Notes: a model not told the origin generated them from the sequence alone. A stretch of DNA of 64,000 nt from Mesorhizobium kowhaii (GCF_003253745.1 NZ_MZXV01000056.1:397814-461813); one strand, 5' to 3'; shown: positions 9,359 to 18,219, counted from the first letter of the stretch. Numbers and translations: made by a program.

Positions 9359-9374
9359 TGCAAGCGTCGTGCCA
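9359..9374 (-). promoter_or_regulatory. sigma-54 (-24/-12) promoter for the prmABCD operon
   Basis: Read on the minus strand the site is TGGCACGACGCTTGCA, matching the RpoN consensus TGGCACG-N4-TTGCW at every fixed position. It points towards prmA, with transcription expected to start near 9347. It implies control by an enhancer-binding activator, as in mimABCD. Confidence 0.85.
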
Positions 9375-9447
9375 GTTTGAAAACGAAGTCCGCGGTTAAC
9401 GCTTAAAACAAGATCGCCATCTTTTCGGCGCATGAGTGGACAACAAA

Positions 9448-9534
9448 CTGTAACGTTATTTTACAGATGTAACTTACGACTGTAATACTATCTATCCGTT
9501 CGCAACTGCAACATATCTAGTTAGCAGTCGCAAC
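9448..9534. promoter_or_regulatory. candidate upstream activator sites: clustered TGTAAC and CGCAAC repeats
   Basis: An AT-rich stretch holds CTGTAA-N7-TTACAG (9448-9466), further TGTAAC/TGTAAT copies at 9468 and 9481, and then CGCAAC, TGCAAC and CGCAAC at 9501, 9507 and 9529. They lie about 75-175 bp upstream of the sigma-54 promoter, the usual distance for enhancer-binding proteins, and also upstream of the divergent operon at 9630. Binding is inferred, not shown. Confidence 0.5.
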
Positions 9535-9629
9535 AAATACCAAATTTCTCAAGCCATCTATTTAATTATTCGTCTTTCTCTACTATTTGAAGCGCGGCCC
9601 ATGGGCGGGCCTGGCGCTGGAGAAAGACC

Positions 9630-10103
9630 ATGCCGAACGATAAGGATAGGAGCGGGCCACCCCGGCCAATGTCCAGCCATGCCGACGGCGTCACCGGCGA
9701 TCTTGTCAAGCTGATGCCCCGCGATCTGGTCTTTGTCATGCGCTTCATGGGCGAAAGCCAGCACCGCCTGCAGAGCCATTTCCAGGACTTCATCCGGGCC
9801 GAGCTTGCCGCCGGCGGCGTCACCACGGAGACGCATCCGATGATCCATCTGTTCATCGAAAACCATGCGATCCTGCTGCGCGACTTCGTGTTTTCCGGCG
9901 TTTCGCTGACACGCCAGTTCCGCGTCGACGAGATCGAGCGCCTGACCGGCGACACGACATCGATGATCCGCGTCGACATCTGGGATCAGCTCAAGAGCCA
10001 CATCGAGACGGCCGAAAAACAGTTCCATTCGCAGGCCGGCACGTTGCCAAAATTGCTGTCGGCTTTCGAAAAACCGCAGGGATTTTTGGGGAGCGAAAAA
10101 TGA
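9630..10103 (+). CDS. unrecognised helical protein, first gene of the operon divergent from prmA
   Basis: A 157-residue protein I do not recognise. It has no signal peptide or clear membrane segment. Predicted helices include RDLVFVMRFMGESQHRLQSHF and the IRVDIWDQLKSHIETAEKQF region, with several histidines (HPMIHLFIENH) that could bind metal or simply lie on helices. GGAGAAAGACC precedes the ATG. Its stop overlaps the next start (ATGA), so it is translationally coupled to it. The position opposite prmA across a shared regulatory region suggests a role linked to the monooxygenase, but no function is assigned. Confidence 0.75.
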   Translation: MPNDKDRSGPPRPMSSHADGVTGDLVKLMPRDLVFVMRFMGESQHRLQSHFQDFIRAELAAGGVTTETHPMIHLFIENHAILLRDFVFSGVSLTRQFRVDEIERLTGDTTSMIRVDIWDQLKSHIETAEKQFHSQAGTLPKLLSAFEKPQGFLGSEK

Positions 10104-10417
10104 CCGGAGGATCCGACAGGCGTGACGCGCTGCTTGCTCGCCGGCTCGATCTCGTCGCCAGCGTCTCCGCCCTCACCGCCGAAGCGCTGCGGCTCAATCA
10201 GAAACGCGCCGGCATCGAAATGGACGTGCTGCGCCTGGAGTTGGAAATCGGCAGAAGCGGCGCCAATGCACAACTGGTGCAGGATTTGCATGAAGCAGAG
10301 CGAAGCGGTGCGGCGATCATGCAGGCATGCATGGCTTGCGAGGATCGCATCGTCGCGGCGGAAGGCGACATCGAGGACGTTGATCGCAGGCTTGCCGCAA
10401 CGGCGAACGAGGACTGA
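10100..10417 (+). CDS. unrecognised coiled-coil protein
   Basis: A 105-residue, Leu/Ala/Glu-rich helical protein with heptad-like spacing through LDLVASVSALTAEALRLNQ and EMDVLRLELEIGRSG, and one CMAC pair in its second half. It is probably a coiled coil that forms an assembly or binds its neighbours. It overlaps the previous gene by four bases and ends 13 bases before the beta-propeller gene. Family unknown. Confidence 0.72.
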   Translation: MTGGSDRRDALLARRLDLVASVSALTAEALRLNQKRAGIEMDVLRLELEIGRSGANAQLVQDLHEAERSGAAIMQACMACEDRIVAAEGDIEDVDRRLAATANED

Positions 10418-10430
10418 TGGGAGAGATAGC

Positions 10431-11558
10431 ATGAACCAGCAGACGATGCAGAACCTGACCTTGTTCGATCTTTTGGCCCGCAGTTGGCAGCGACCGTCGG
10501 CGATCGCCGATCTGCGCTTTAGCGCCGACGGTTTGGCTGTCGCCTTTACCTCCGTCGACGGAACCGTCGCCATTGCCGCGGTCGCCGATCACGAGCCGCC
10601 GGAGTCGCGGATCAGGGTGAGCAATGATCTCGGCCAGACGACGATCCGCCCCAGGGAAAAGCCACCGGTGCCATTGATCGCCACGGCGGCATTCGGAGAT
10701 GGCGACGTCCCGCTCTGCGCCCATGCGCATTCCGGCTTTCTCGTCGGCGCGGCCAGCGGCGAAGCGTTGCATCTGACCGCCGGCGGTGAAGTCGCGGAAC
10801 CCCTGGTCAGGATCGACGGGCCGATCATTGCCATCGATTACAGCGCCCGGGCGACGCTGACAGCCGCCGGCAACGGAAAAGATGTCTTCCTATCGAGTGG
10901 CCAGGGCGATGCGGTGAAGCTGAAACATGCCACGACATCGTCCATGGACGCCCTTGCGTTCTCACCTGACGGGAGACGCCTCGCCTGCGGCCTTGATGAG
11001 GGGCTGTCGATCTGGTCGGTCGAAGGCGACGCTGCCTTGATACGAGACATTTCTCTTTCATCGCGCCCGGTGTCGATCCGCTGGAGCGGCGACGGGAGTT
11101 GGTTGGCCTGCGGGCTGGAGACCGGCGGCTTTGCGCTGATCAGCCTGGCCGATGGCCGAGCCGATATCGTCGCGGGATTTCCATCGCCCGTTCGGACAGT
11201 GTGCTGGAGCCCGTCGACAAATGCGCTGTTTGCCTCGGGCGCGTTCCGGATCGCCGGCTGGTCGATGACCGCCCCGCCATTTGGCGGCGAAACCTCGGGC
11301 GCACTGGAGACGGGTCGCGCCGGGCTGGTTCTGGTCGAAACAGTGGCGGCGCACCCCGAGAAGAAGCTGATTGCCGCGGGTTACGCCAACGGCCGTATCA
11401 TCGTCGCCCAGATCGGGTCACGCGACGAACTTCTCGTCAGGCCCTTGGGCAGCGCTGTCACCGCTCTCGCCTGGTCCGGCGACGGGCGGCATCTGGCGAT
11501 AGGATCTGTCGACGGCACCGCCGCGATCGCCACCTTTCCCGCACAGATGTTCAAATAG
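10431..11558 (+). CDS. WD40-like beta-propeller protein
   Basis: A 375-residue protein made of about seven WD40-type blades. Blade ends visible include PDGRRLACGLDEGLSIWSV, GDGSWLACGLETGGFALIS, EKKLIAAGYANGRIIVAQI and GDGRHLAIGSVDGTAAIAT. No signal peptide, enzyme or nucleotide-binding motif is seen, so it is likely a cytosolic scaffold. GGGAGAGATAGC precedes the ATG. Being flanked by a coiled-coil protein and a 57-residue protein in one operon suggests a multi-protein complex. Its link to propane oxidation is inferred from position only. Confidence 0.85.
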   Translation: MNQQTMQNLTLFDLLARSWQRPSAIADLRFSADGLAVAFTSVDGTVAIAAVADHEPPESRIRVSNDLGQTTIRPREKPPVPLIATAAFGDGDVPLCAHAHSGFLVGAASGEALHLTAGGEVAEPLVRIDGPIIAIDYSARATLTAAGNGKDVFLSSGQGDAVKLKHATTSSMDALAFSPDGRRLACGLDEGLSIWSVEGDAALIRDISLSSRPVSIRWSGDGSWLACGLETGGFALISLADGRADIVAGFPSPVRTVCWSPSTNALFASGAFRIAGWSMTAPPFGGETSGALETGRAGLVLVETVAAHPEKKLIAAGYANGRIIVAQIGSRDELLVRPLGSAVTALAWSGDGRHLAIGSVDGTAAIATFPAQMFK

Positions 11559-11590
11559 CGGACACAGTCCGTATGAAACAGGAGGATGAG

Positions 11591-11764
11591 ATGCAGACCG
11601 AACTTACGGCCGAAGACGAGAGCAAGGACGAATTTTTCGAACGGCTGGCCAAACTGTCGGAAGAGATGGTGGCCAGGCATGGCAAGGATTTCAGCATGGG
11701 CGCGCTGGTGCTCGCCGCCCGCTGGATCGCCGAAAACCGCGTTGGCAAGCTGAAGACCAATTAA
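11591..11764 (+). CDS. small unrecognised protein, last gene of the WD40 operon
   Basis: A 57-residue acidic helical protein that ends ALVLAARWIAENRVGKLKTN. A strong ribosome binding site (GGAGGATGAG) stands directly before the ATG, 32 bases after the WD40 gene, which supports real expression. No family is recognised. The stop codon runs into a dispersed palindromic repeat. Confidence 0.7.
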   Translation: MQTELTAEDESKDEFFERLAKLSEEMVARHGKDFSMGALVLAARWIAENRVGKLKTN

Positions 11765-11870
11765 TGCATGTCGCCCAAAAGTGGCCCCGGTTTTGGGACA
11801 ACGACATGCATAAAAGCAAAGACCTAAAACGTGTCGCATGAATCCGTTTCGACGCGACGCGCTTTAGACC
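11764..11870. repeat. dispersed palindromic intergenic repeat
   Basis: Nested inverted repeats: ATGCATGTCG (11764-11773) pairs with CGACATGCAT (11802-11811), and CCCAAAA pairs with TTTTGGG inside. A second inverted pair around CGACGCGACGCG follows. I recall near-identical elements as very common between genes in Mesorhizobium and relatives; that is memory, not a search. It may act as a terminator for the WD40 operon. Confidence 0.7.
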
Positions 11871-11978
11871 AACGAGACTGTCCGTTCCTGCGCTGCTCGC
11901 GAATTCCGCGCTTTCACAGGCTATCGATAGGACCGGTCGGGCCACAATTCGAGCGGTTGGATTTGGATGCTTCTTTGA

Positions 11979-12485
11979 TTATTGCCTGATAAACACGCCC
12001 GTATAGGTCTGGCCGGCGAGCATATAGGTTGCGGCCAGGGTTCCGTCGGGCAGCATCATGAGACTGACGTCCGCACCATTCGGAAGGCGCCCAAGCTTCA
12101 ACGTAGTCCCTACAATTTTTCCTGCTCCGGCGGCCTCTCCCGGATTGTTATCGCCCACAATTCCCCACGCAAAGGTGACCGTCACTTTGCCGTTCGGAGA
12201 AATCGTCTGCACAGCGACTTTGGCTTCAGACGTCCCCTCCAATCGTCCAGCCCACATGCCCGAAAATGCGGCGTACTTTGCTGGAACGCCCTTCGCAGGG
12301 GGAGTGATCGTCACGGATTGATCCATGATTGCCGAGCCAGGAGAAACTGCGGCGGGATCCAAGGCAGCAGGAACAGCAACAGGATTTGACGCAGGTTCGA
12401 GAGCGGCCGATTGCGGCGCTTCAGGAGCCGATTGACACGCAGCCAGGGCAAGTGCCGCGAAGCCCAGCATCGTGTTCCGCATCAT
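11979..12485 (-). CDS. putative lipoprotein
   Basis: A 168-residue protein with a lipoprotein signal peptide (MRNTMLGFAALALAAC, lipobox LAAC at residues 15-18), then an Ala/Pro-rich linker and a probable beta-rich domain (GMWAGRLEGTSEAKVAVQTI, GKVTVTFAWGIVGDN). It should be anchored in the outer or inner membrane. GGGGGAG precedes the start. No function is recognised. It lies alone between a repeat and the aldo/keto reductase gene. Confidence 0.75.
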   Translation of the reverse strand: MMRNTMLGFAALALAACQSAPEAPQSAALEPASNPVAVPAALDPAAVSPGSAIMDQSVTITPPAKGVPAKYAAFSGMWAGRLEGTSEAKVAVQTISPNGKVTVTFAWGIVGDNNPGEAAGAGKIVGTTLKLGRLPNGADVSLMMLPDGTLAATYMLAGQTYTGVFIRQ

Positions 12486-12794
12486 ATTCTCCCCCTCGTC
12501 CGCAAGCTGTCGGTGGCCAGCAGACCCGCCCAATTGCAGGTCATTCTATGCCACCGCCCTATGCATTGCGTATAGCACTTTACTTCAGCACCTGACCGCG
12601 TTTCAGATCGGTCAATCTGTTTAGGAAGGAGTCCGAAGCCGAGAGCATCGAGGTGTGGGTGGGACGGAGGCCCGCCGAGTGTTTGTTATTGCCCGCAGCC
12701 CCCTACTCCCACTCGGTTGTTTCAACCCATGATAACCGCCTGATTTTGAAAGGCAATTCATTTTCACTCGACACGGATACCGTCGAACCGCCTT
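12486..12794. other. intergenic stretch without a recognised gene
   Basis: About 310 bases between the lipoprotein and aldo/keto reductase genes. It should hold the lipoprotein promoter. No convincing reading frame, hairpin or repeat was seen. Confidence 0.5.
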
Positions 12795-13841
12795 TCAGGT
12801 CGTCTGCTGTGCTCGAGGAACGGGCGCGCCAGGTTCGATAAGCCCCTCTCGCTTGAGATCGGCCCACAGAGCCGGCGGAATATCCTCGCTGAGGTAGGCC
12901 AGGTTCTGTTTCAGTTCCTCGACCGATCGCGCGCCCGGAATGACACTCGACACAAGGGGGTGGCCAAGCGGAAACTGAAGGGCGGCAGCCGGCAGCGACA
13001 CCTTGTGAAGAGCGCAGATCGCCTCGATGCGGCGGACGCGCTCAAGCACCGGCTCCGGTGCCAGCCTGGTGTTGAAGGTTGCGCCCTTGACGGCGCCCGT
13101 GGCCAGGATGCCGGAATTGTAGGGTCCGCCAATGATGATCCTGGTGCCGCGTTGCTCGCACAGCGGCAGCAAGGTCGCCAGCGGCTCCTGCTCGAGCAAG
13201 GTGTAGCGGCCGGCCAGCAGGAAATAGTCGAACGCACCCGCCACGACGAAGTCGGACAGCATCTGCCATTGGTTGATGCCGACGCCGACCGCCTTGATGA
13301 CGCCTTGCGAGCGCAAGTCGTCGAGCGCCGGATAGGCGCCGTCCATGGCTTCCCGGAAGCGGCTTCTGGCATAGGGATCCTCGCCGGGGCCGAAATGAAT
13401 GGCTTCGTCCGGATCATGGATCGAGACCATGTCGACATAGTCGGTGTCGAGGCGCTTCAGCGTTCCCTCGAGCGAGCGCATCACGGCATCGCGCGAATAG
13501 TCGAACTCGGCTCGGAAGGAACCGGGCTGGTCCCACAGCGCCGGCTGAAGGTCCTCAGGCGGGATCGGCACGAGGTCGTAGCCGATCTTCGACGAGATGA
13601 CGATGTCGGCGCGCGGCAGCGACTTGATCGCCAGCCCAAGCCGGGTCTCGCTGACGCCGAAGCCATAGACCGGCGCGGTGTCGAAATAGCGGATGCCGTT
13701 GTCATAGGCCGCGTGCACCGTCTTGACCGCGGCGTCGGTGTCGACGGCGCGGTACATGTTGCCCAGCCCGGTGCCGCCGAGCCCGATCGTCGTCACCCTC
13801 AGACCGTTCTTCGCGACAGCCCTGAATTCGATTTCAGCCAT
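12795..13841 (-). CDS. aldo/keto reductase, aldose (fucose-type) dehydrogenase-like
   Basis: A 348-residue NAD(P)-dependent reductase. The catalytic tetrad can be placed in FDTAPVYGFG (Asp and Tyr), SSKIGYD (Lys) and SIHDPDE (His). The closest type is D-threo-aldose/L-fucose 1-dehydrogenase or pyridoxal 4-dehydrogenase. The ATG at 13841 follows CAGGAAGAGAGA; the upstream extension has no ribosome binding site. It is divergent from the ABC transporter operon at 14029, so both probably serve the same sugar. Confidence 0.87.
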   Translation of the reverse strand: MAEIEFRAVAKNGLRVTTIGLGGTGLGNMYRAVDTDAAVKTVHAAYDNGIRYFDTAPVYGFGVSETRLGLAIKSLPRADIVISSKIGYDLVPIPPEDLQPALWDQPGSFRAEFDYSRDAVMRSLEGTLKRLDTDYVDMVSIHDPDEAIHFGPGEDPYARSRFREAMDGAYPALDDLRSQGVIKAVGVGINQWQMLSDFVVAGAFDYFLLAGRYTLLEQEPLATLLPLCEQRGTRIIIGGPYNSGILATGAVKGATFNTRLAPEPVLERVRRIEAICALHKVSLPAAALQFPLGHPLVSSVIPGARSVEELKQNLAYLSEDIPPALWADLKREGLIEPGAPVPRAQQTT

Positions 13842-13960
13842 TCTCTCTTCCTGTGATCCCTGCTGTTTTTCGTGCCGGCCAAGCGGCAGCCTTCCCGCAC
13901 CGCGCTCGGGCCGCGAAAGGCCCGACGTGAACCGGTGTCGAAAAAGCATTGACACAAAAG

Positions 13961-13974
13961 TTGTCATATAACAA
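13961..13974. promoter_or_regulatory. candidate GntR/FadR-type operator
   Basis: The palindrome TTGTCATATAACAA (TTGT-N6-ACAA) lies in the divergent region between the aldo/keto reductase and the ABC transporter genes. It resembles the TTGTCATACAA site found upstream of livK in this window. A FadR-type regulator is encoded at 18220-18951. Confidence 0.5.
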
Positions 13975-14028
13975 TGTAACCAGACGACAAATGTGGGCAA
14001 GCCCGCAAAACGACGAGGGAGGAACCAA

Positions 14029-15120
14029 GTGGACGACGAAACGAAAAATCAGATGGGGATGGTGAATGCCGCCATCAGCCGGCGCAGTGCTTTCGCACTG
14101 GCCGGAAAACTCGGTCTCGGTGCCGCCGGCCTTGCCAGCGGACTGGCAGGTGCAGGTCTTGCCGGCGGTATCAACGCTGCGAAAGCCGCGGATTCATCGA
14201 CCGGACTGCCGAAGAAGCCCTACAAGTTCCACTTCGTCTGCCACGTGACGCTCGACCAGTTCTTCACACCGACCGTCTATGGCATCCAGGACGCCTGCGC
14301 CGCCTTTGGGTGCAGCTACCAGTGGACGGGTTCGCAGAAGAACGTCGTCTCCGAGATGGTTAGCGCCATGCAGACCGCGATCGCGCAGAAATCGGACGGC
14401 ATTGCCGTCTGCCTGGTCGATCCGACCGCCTTCGACGCCGCCACCGACATGGCCGCCCAGGCCGGCATCCCGGTCGTCGCCTTCAACGCCGACGTGCCGG
14501 TCGGCAGCCCCAACAAGCGGCTGTCCTATGTCGGCCAGCCGCTCTACCAGTCCGGCTACAACTCGGCGCTGAAGTGGCTGAAGCTGATCCCCAAGGGCGG
14601 CCACGTCATGCTGTCGATCGGCGTGCCCGGCTCGCTCAACACGCAGCCGCGCCTCGATGGCTACATCCAGGCGATCAAGGGCAGCGGCAGCGGCGTCACT
14701 TACGATGTCGTCAACACCGGCCCGGATCCGGCAACGGAAATCTCGCGCGTCGAAAGCTACTATCTCAGCCACAAGGACGTGAAGGGCATGTTCGGCACCG
14801 GTGGTTCCGACACCTATGCCTGCGGCTTCATCTCCAACAAATACGGCCTGGTGAAAGCCGGCGGCGCCGTTGCCGGCTTCGACCTGTTCCCGCAGACGCT
14901 GGACTTCATCAAATCCGGCGACGTCAACTTCACCACCGACCAGCAGGCCTATCTGCAGGGCTTCCTGCCGGTGCAGCAGATGTATCTCTACAAGCTCTCC
15001 GGCGGTCTTGTCGGTCCGGCCAACAGCGACACCAGCCAGGCCTATGTGACCAAGGACAATGTCGACGCCTATGTCGGCAAGTCCCGTTTCGAAGGCCGCA
15101 GCGACGTCGAGCCGACCTGA
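14029..15120 (+). CDS. sugar ABC transporter substrate-binding protein (CUT2 type)
   Basis: A 363-residue periplasmic binding protein. It carries a twin-arginine-like signal (SRRSAFALAGKLGLG, then a long Ala/Gly/Leu stretch ending INAAKA), followed by a periplasmic-binding-protein type 1 fold (VSEMVSAMQTAIAQKSDGIAV and GMFGTGGSDTYACGF). The GTG at 14029 is preceded by GGAGG, making it the likely start. First gene of an operon with a permease, ATPase and ketodeoxyglucarate dehydratase; the cargo is probably a hexuronate or related sugar. Confidence 0.9.
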   Translation: MDDETKNQMGMVNAAISRRSAFALAGKLGLGAAGLASGLAGAGLAGGINAAKAADSSTGLPKKPYKFHFVCHVTLDQFFTPTVYGIQDACAAFGCSYQWTGSQKNVVSEMVSAMQTAIAQKSDGIAVCLVDPTAFDAATDMAAQAGIPVVAFNADVPVGSPNKRLSYVGQPLYQSGYNSALKWLKLIPKGGHVMLSIGVPGSLNTQPRLDGYIQAIKGSGSGVTYDVVNTGPDPATEISRVESYYLSHKDVKGMFGTGGSDTYACGFISNKYGLVKAGGAVAGFDLFPQTLDFIKSGDVNFTTDQQAYLQGFLPVQQMYLYKLSGGLVGPANSDTSQAYVTKDNVDAYVGKSRFEGRSDVEPT

Positions 15121-15146
15121 CACTGTTCAGCCAAGCGAAACGCCTG

Positions 15147-15182
15147 CCCTCGCCACGTCATTGTCCGATGGCGCGGCGAGGG
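15147..15182 (+). promoter_or_regulatory. hairpin between substrate-binding protein and permease genes
   Basis: Eight-base arms CCCTCGCC and GGCGAGGG enclose a 20-base loop just after the binding-protein gene. Such hairpins commonly protect binding-protein mRNA so that it exceeds permease mRNA. There is no T-run. Confidence 0.5.
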
Positions 15183-15261
15183 TGCCGGCTGCGCCCATGC
15201 AATCGGCTCGCCCGGCGCCGATCCGTCTCTTCGCCCAGAATTCGAAATCAGGAAGACAAGA

Positions 15262-16335
15262 GTGCCGCCAATCGAACCCTTAAAAGCCGGGAAGAACGCC
15301 GTTGGCGTCAAGGCGCCGCACACGATGACGGAAAGGCTGCTCATCCTGCTTTCCCGTTATCGCGAGGCCAGCATCGCCGTCGTCGCCATCGTCCTGGTCA
15401 TCTATTTCCAGGTCGGCAGCGATGGCGGGTTCCTGTCGCCGCAATTCATGAGCGTCGTGCTGCGCGACACCGGCCGGCTTGGCCTGATCGCCGCCGCCGA
15501 AGTCATGCTGATGATCACCGGCGAGATCGACCTTTCACTGAGCGCCATCTTTTCGATCGCGCCCTATGTCATGGCGCTGATGTCGGTCACCTGGGGCGTG
15601 CCGCTGGCCGTCGGCGCCGTGATCGGTGTGTTGATCGGCGTGCTGGTCGGCGCCATCAACGGCATCATCACGGTGCGTTTCCGTGTGCCCTCGCTGATCA
15701 CCACGGTCGGCATGCTGTTCTTCCTGCAAGGCATCGTCGTCTCGATCTACAACAGCCAGCCGATCGTGGCGCCGGTTGAACAGCCGTTCAACGCGATCTT
15801 CGGGCAGAGCCTCTACCAACCGTCGGATGCTCTGTTGTCCTGGCATGGCGTGACGGCGTTCACGCCGTTCCTGTGGACGGTGCTGATCGTGCTGGCGCTG
15901 GCGCTGGCGCTGAACCGCACCACCTTCGGCCTGCACACGATCGCGACGGGAAGCAACATCATCGGCGCCCGCGAGATTGGTGTGCGCGCCGACCGGATGA
16001 AGATCTACAATTTCATGATCGCCGGCGGCTGCGCAGCGTTCGCCGGCATCATCAACACGGCCCAGTTCACCTCCGCCGACCCGCAGGCCGGCAGCCCGTT
16101 TCTCACCTTGCAGGCGATTGCGGCGGCGGTCATCGGCGGCACGTCGCTGCTAGGTGGCTCCGGCACCGTCATCGGCGCGCTGATCGGCGCGTTCGTGGTC
16201 GCCTCGCTCAACAACGGCCTGGTGATGATCGGCGCCCAGGCCACCGTTTCCGACATCTATCTGGGCGCTGCCATCATCGCGGCGATGATCCTGAGCATCC
16301 AGGTCGACCGGCTGCGCACAAGGAGGCGCCTATGA
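15262..16335 (+). CDS. sugar ABC transporter permease (RbsC-like)
   Basis: A 357-residue membrane protein of the CUT2 permease family with about ten hydrophobic segments. The conserved EIDLSLSAIFSIAPYVMAL and the C-terminal AAVIGGTSLLGGSGTVIGAL are family landmarks. The GTG at 15262 follows AGGAAGACAAGA. It overlaps the ATPase gene by four bases (ATGA), so the two are coupled. Confidence 0.92.
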   Translation: MPPIEPLKAGKNAVGVKAPHTMTERLLILLSRYREASIAVVAIVLVIYFQVGSDGGFLSPQFMSVVLRDTGRLGLIAAAEVMLMITGEIDLSLSAIFSIAPYVMALMSVTWGVPLAVGAVIGVLIGVLVGAINGIITVRFRVPSLITTVGMLFFLQGIVVSIYNSQPIVAPVEQPFNAIFGQSLYQPSDALLSWHGVTAFTPFLWTVLIVLALALALNRTTFGLHTIATGSNIIGAREIGVRADRMKIYNFMIAGGCAAFAGIINTAQFTSADPQAGSPFLTLQAIAAAVIGGTSLLGGSGTVIGALIGAFVVASLNNGLVMIGAQATVSDIYLGAAIIAAMILSIQVDRLRTRRRL

Positions 16336-17159
16336 ACACGCAGACCATTCCGCCGCTCGCGGCCGACGCGCCCGTCGTGCTGGAAATGTCAAACATCTCC
16401 AAGAGTTTCGGCGCCGTCACAGCACTTGTCGACGTCTCGATCAAGCTGCGCCGGGGCGAGGTTCTGGCGCTGGTCGGCGACAATGGGGCGGGCAAGTCGA
16501 CGCTGATCAAGATCCTGTCAGGCTTTCACCAGCCCGACACCGGCACGATCGTCTCGCAAGGCAAGGAGGTTCGTTTCGCCTCGCCGCGCGATGCCCGCGC
16601 CCAAGGCATCGAGACCGTCTACCAGGACCTGGCGCTGATCGGCGACCTCAGCGTCTTCCACAACATGTTCCTCGGCCGCGAATACCACAAGCGCATCCTG
16701 GGGCTGAACCTGCTCGACAACAGGAAGATGCGCGAACAGGCGCAAATCTACCTGGACACGCTGGGCATCTCGATCCCCAGCGTCAACAGCACGGTCGACC
16801 TCCTCTCGGGCGGGCAGCGCCAGTGCATCGCCGTTGCCCGCTCGATCTATTCGTCGCCCAAGATCCTGGTCCTCGACGAGCCGCTGGCGGCACTCGGCGT
16901 GCGCGAAAGCGCGCATGTGCTGGGCCTGATCCAGAACCTGCGCCAGCAGCGCCAGGTCTCGGTGATCCTGATCGTGCACAACTACAATCAGATCTTCGAA
17001 GTCTGCGACCGCATCAACTTCCTGCATTCGGGCGAGGTCGCGCTGGACGCGTCCACGGCCGACACGAGCGAGGAGGAATTGATCCGCATCGTCAAGTCGG
17101 GCCTCGGCCGCAAGGCGATCGACGCCGCCGCGGCCGAAGTCCGGCCGGGCATCGTATGA
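16332..17159 (+). CDS. sugar ABC transporter ATP-binding protein, single-domain
   Basis: A 275-residue ATPase with Walker A GDNGAGKST, signature LSGGQRQ and Walker B ILVLDEP. It has only one nucleotide-binding domain, unlike the approximately 500-residue two-domain RbsA type encoded at 24034, so it must work as a homodimer. It belongs to the operon that starts at 14029. Confidence 0.92.
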   Translation: MNTQTIPPLAADAPVVLEMSNISKSFGAVTALVDVSIKLRRGEVLALVGDNGAGKSTLIKILSGFHQPDTGTIVSQGKEVRFASPRDARAQGIETVYQDLALIGDLSVFHNMFLGREYHKRILGLNLLDNRKMREQAQIYLDTLGISIPSVNSTVDLLSGGQRQCIAVARSIYSSPKILVLDEPLAALGVRESAHVLGLIQNLRQQRQVSVILIVHNYNQIFEVCDRINFLHSGEVALDASTADTSEEELIRIVKSGLGRKAIDAAAAEVRPGIV

Positions 17160-17238
17160 GCCTGCCAAACACCACGGCTGCAAAAATCCCCGCCGGCCCG
17201 ACCATCCATTTGCCGGCCCCATACACGGAGTATTCGTC

Positions 17239-18171
17239 TTGACGTTCTCACCCACCGAGCTGACCAAATCCCTTGGCCGCGGGCTCTTGTCCTTTCCGCT
17301 GACCTTTTTCGACGATGCCGGCGCGTTCAACGAAGCAGGCTATCGCGCCCATGTCGCGCAACAAGGCGCTGCCGGAGCAAGCGGGCTTTTCGCCGCCGGC
17401 GGCACGGGCGAGTTCTTTTCGCTGACGCTCGAGGAGTACAAGCGCGTCGTGCGGGCAGCGTCGGATGAAGTTCCCGATCACCTGCCGCTGCTGGCCGGCG
17501 TAGGCTACGGCACGCATATGGCGGTCGAGTTCGCCAAGGCCGCCGAGGCCAATGGCGCCGACGGCCTGCTGGTGCTGCCGCCCTATTTGGTCAAGTCCGA
17601 ACAGGAAGGCCTGCGCCGGCATCTGACGGCCATCTGCCGCTCGGTCGGCATCGGCGTGATCGCCTACAACAGGGACAATGCGGTGCTGACGCCCGAAACC
17701 CTCGACCGGTTGGCGCAGGACTGCCCGAACCTGATCGGCCTCAAGGACGGCGTCGGCGACATCGAGCTACTCACCGCCTTGCGCTACCGCATGGACGACC
17801 GCCTGATCTTCATCGGCGGCATGCCGACGGCCGAAGTCCATGCCAGTGCCGCCGCGGCAATAGGTATGACGACCTATTCGTCGGCGATCTACAATTTCGC
17901 GCCCGAGATGGCGCTGCGTTTCTTCAACGCGCTGCGGGCCGGGCGCACGGCGGAAGTCGGCGACATCATCCGCAGCTTCTTCCTGCCTTATCTCGCCATC
18001 CGCAACCGGCGCGCCGGCTATGCCGTCTCGATCGTCAAGGCCGGCGCCCGCATCGCCGGGATCGACTGCGGGCCGGTCCGGTCACCGCTTCTCGACCTCA
18101 CAGTGGATGAGGAGCGGCAGCTCGCGGCTCTCATGCAGTCCTGCCGCATGCCGGTTGGAGAGCTGGCGTGA
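17239..18171 (+). CDS. kdgD: 5-dehydro-4-deoxyglucarate dehydratase
   Basis: A 310-residue member of the DapA/N-acetylneuraminate lyase family. It has AAGGTGEFFSLT near residue 55, the conserved YNRDNA tyrosine and the Schiff-base lysine in IGLKDGVGD. It converts 5-keto-4-deoxyglucarate to 2-oxoglutarate semialdehyde, water and CO2. The TTG at 17239 is the start used here. With the uronate dehydrogenase at 19110 it gives most of an oxidative uronate pathway; an aldarate dehydratase is not in the window. Confidence 0.9.
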   Translation: MTFSPTELTKSLGRGLLSFPLTFFDDAGAFNEAGYRAHVAQQGAAGASGLFAAGGTGEFFSLTLEEYKRVVRAASDEVPDHLPLLAGVGYGTHMAVEFAKAAEANGADGLLVLPPYLVKSEQEGLRRHLTAICRSVGIGVIAYNRDNAVLTPETLDRLAQDCPNLIGLKDGVGDIELLTALRYRMDDRLIFIGGMPTAEVHASAAAAIGMTTYSSAIYNFAPEMALRFFNALRAGRTAEVGDIIRSFFLPYLAIRNRRAGYAVSIVKAGARIAGIDCGPVRSPLLDLTVDEERQLAALMQSCRMPVGELA

Positions 18172-18219
18172 GATCGGATGGGCTGCCGGGACGGATCGAA
18201 GGTCAGGTTTGACGCCGTG

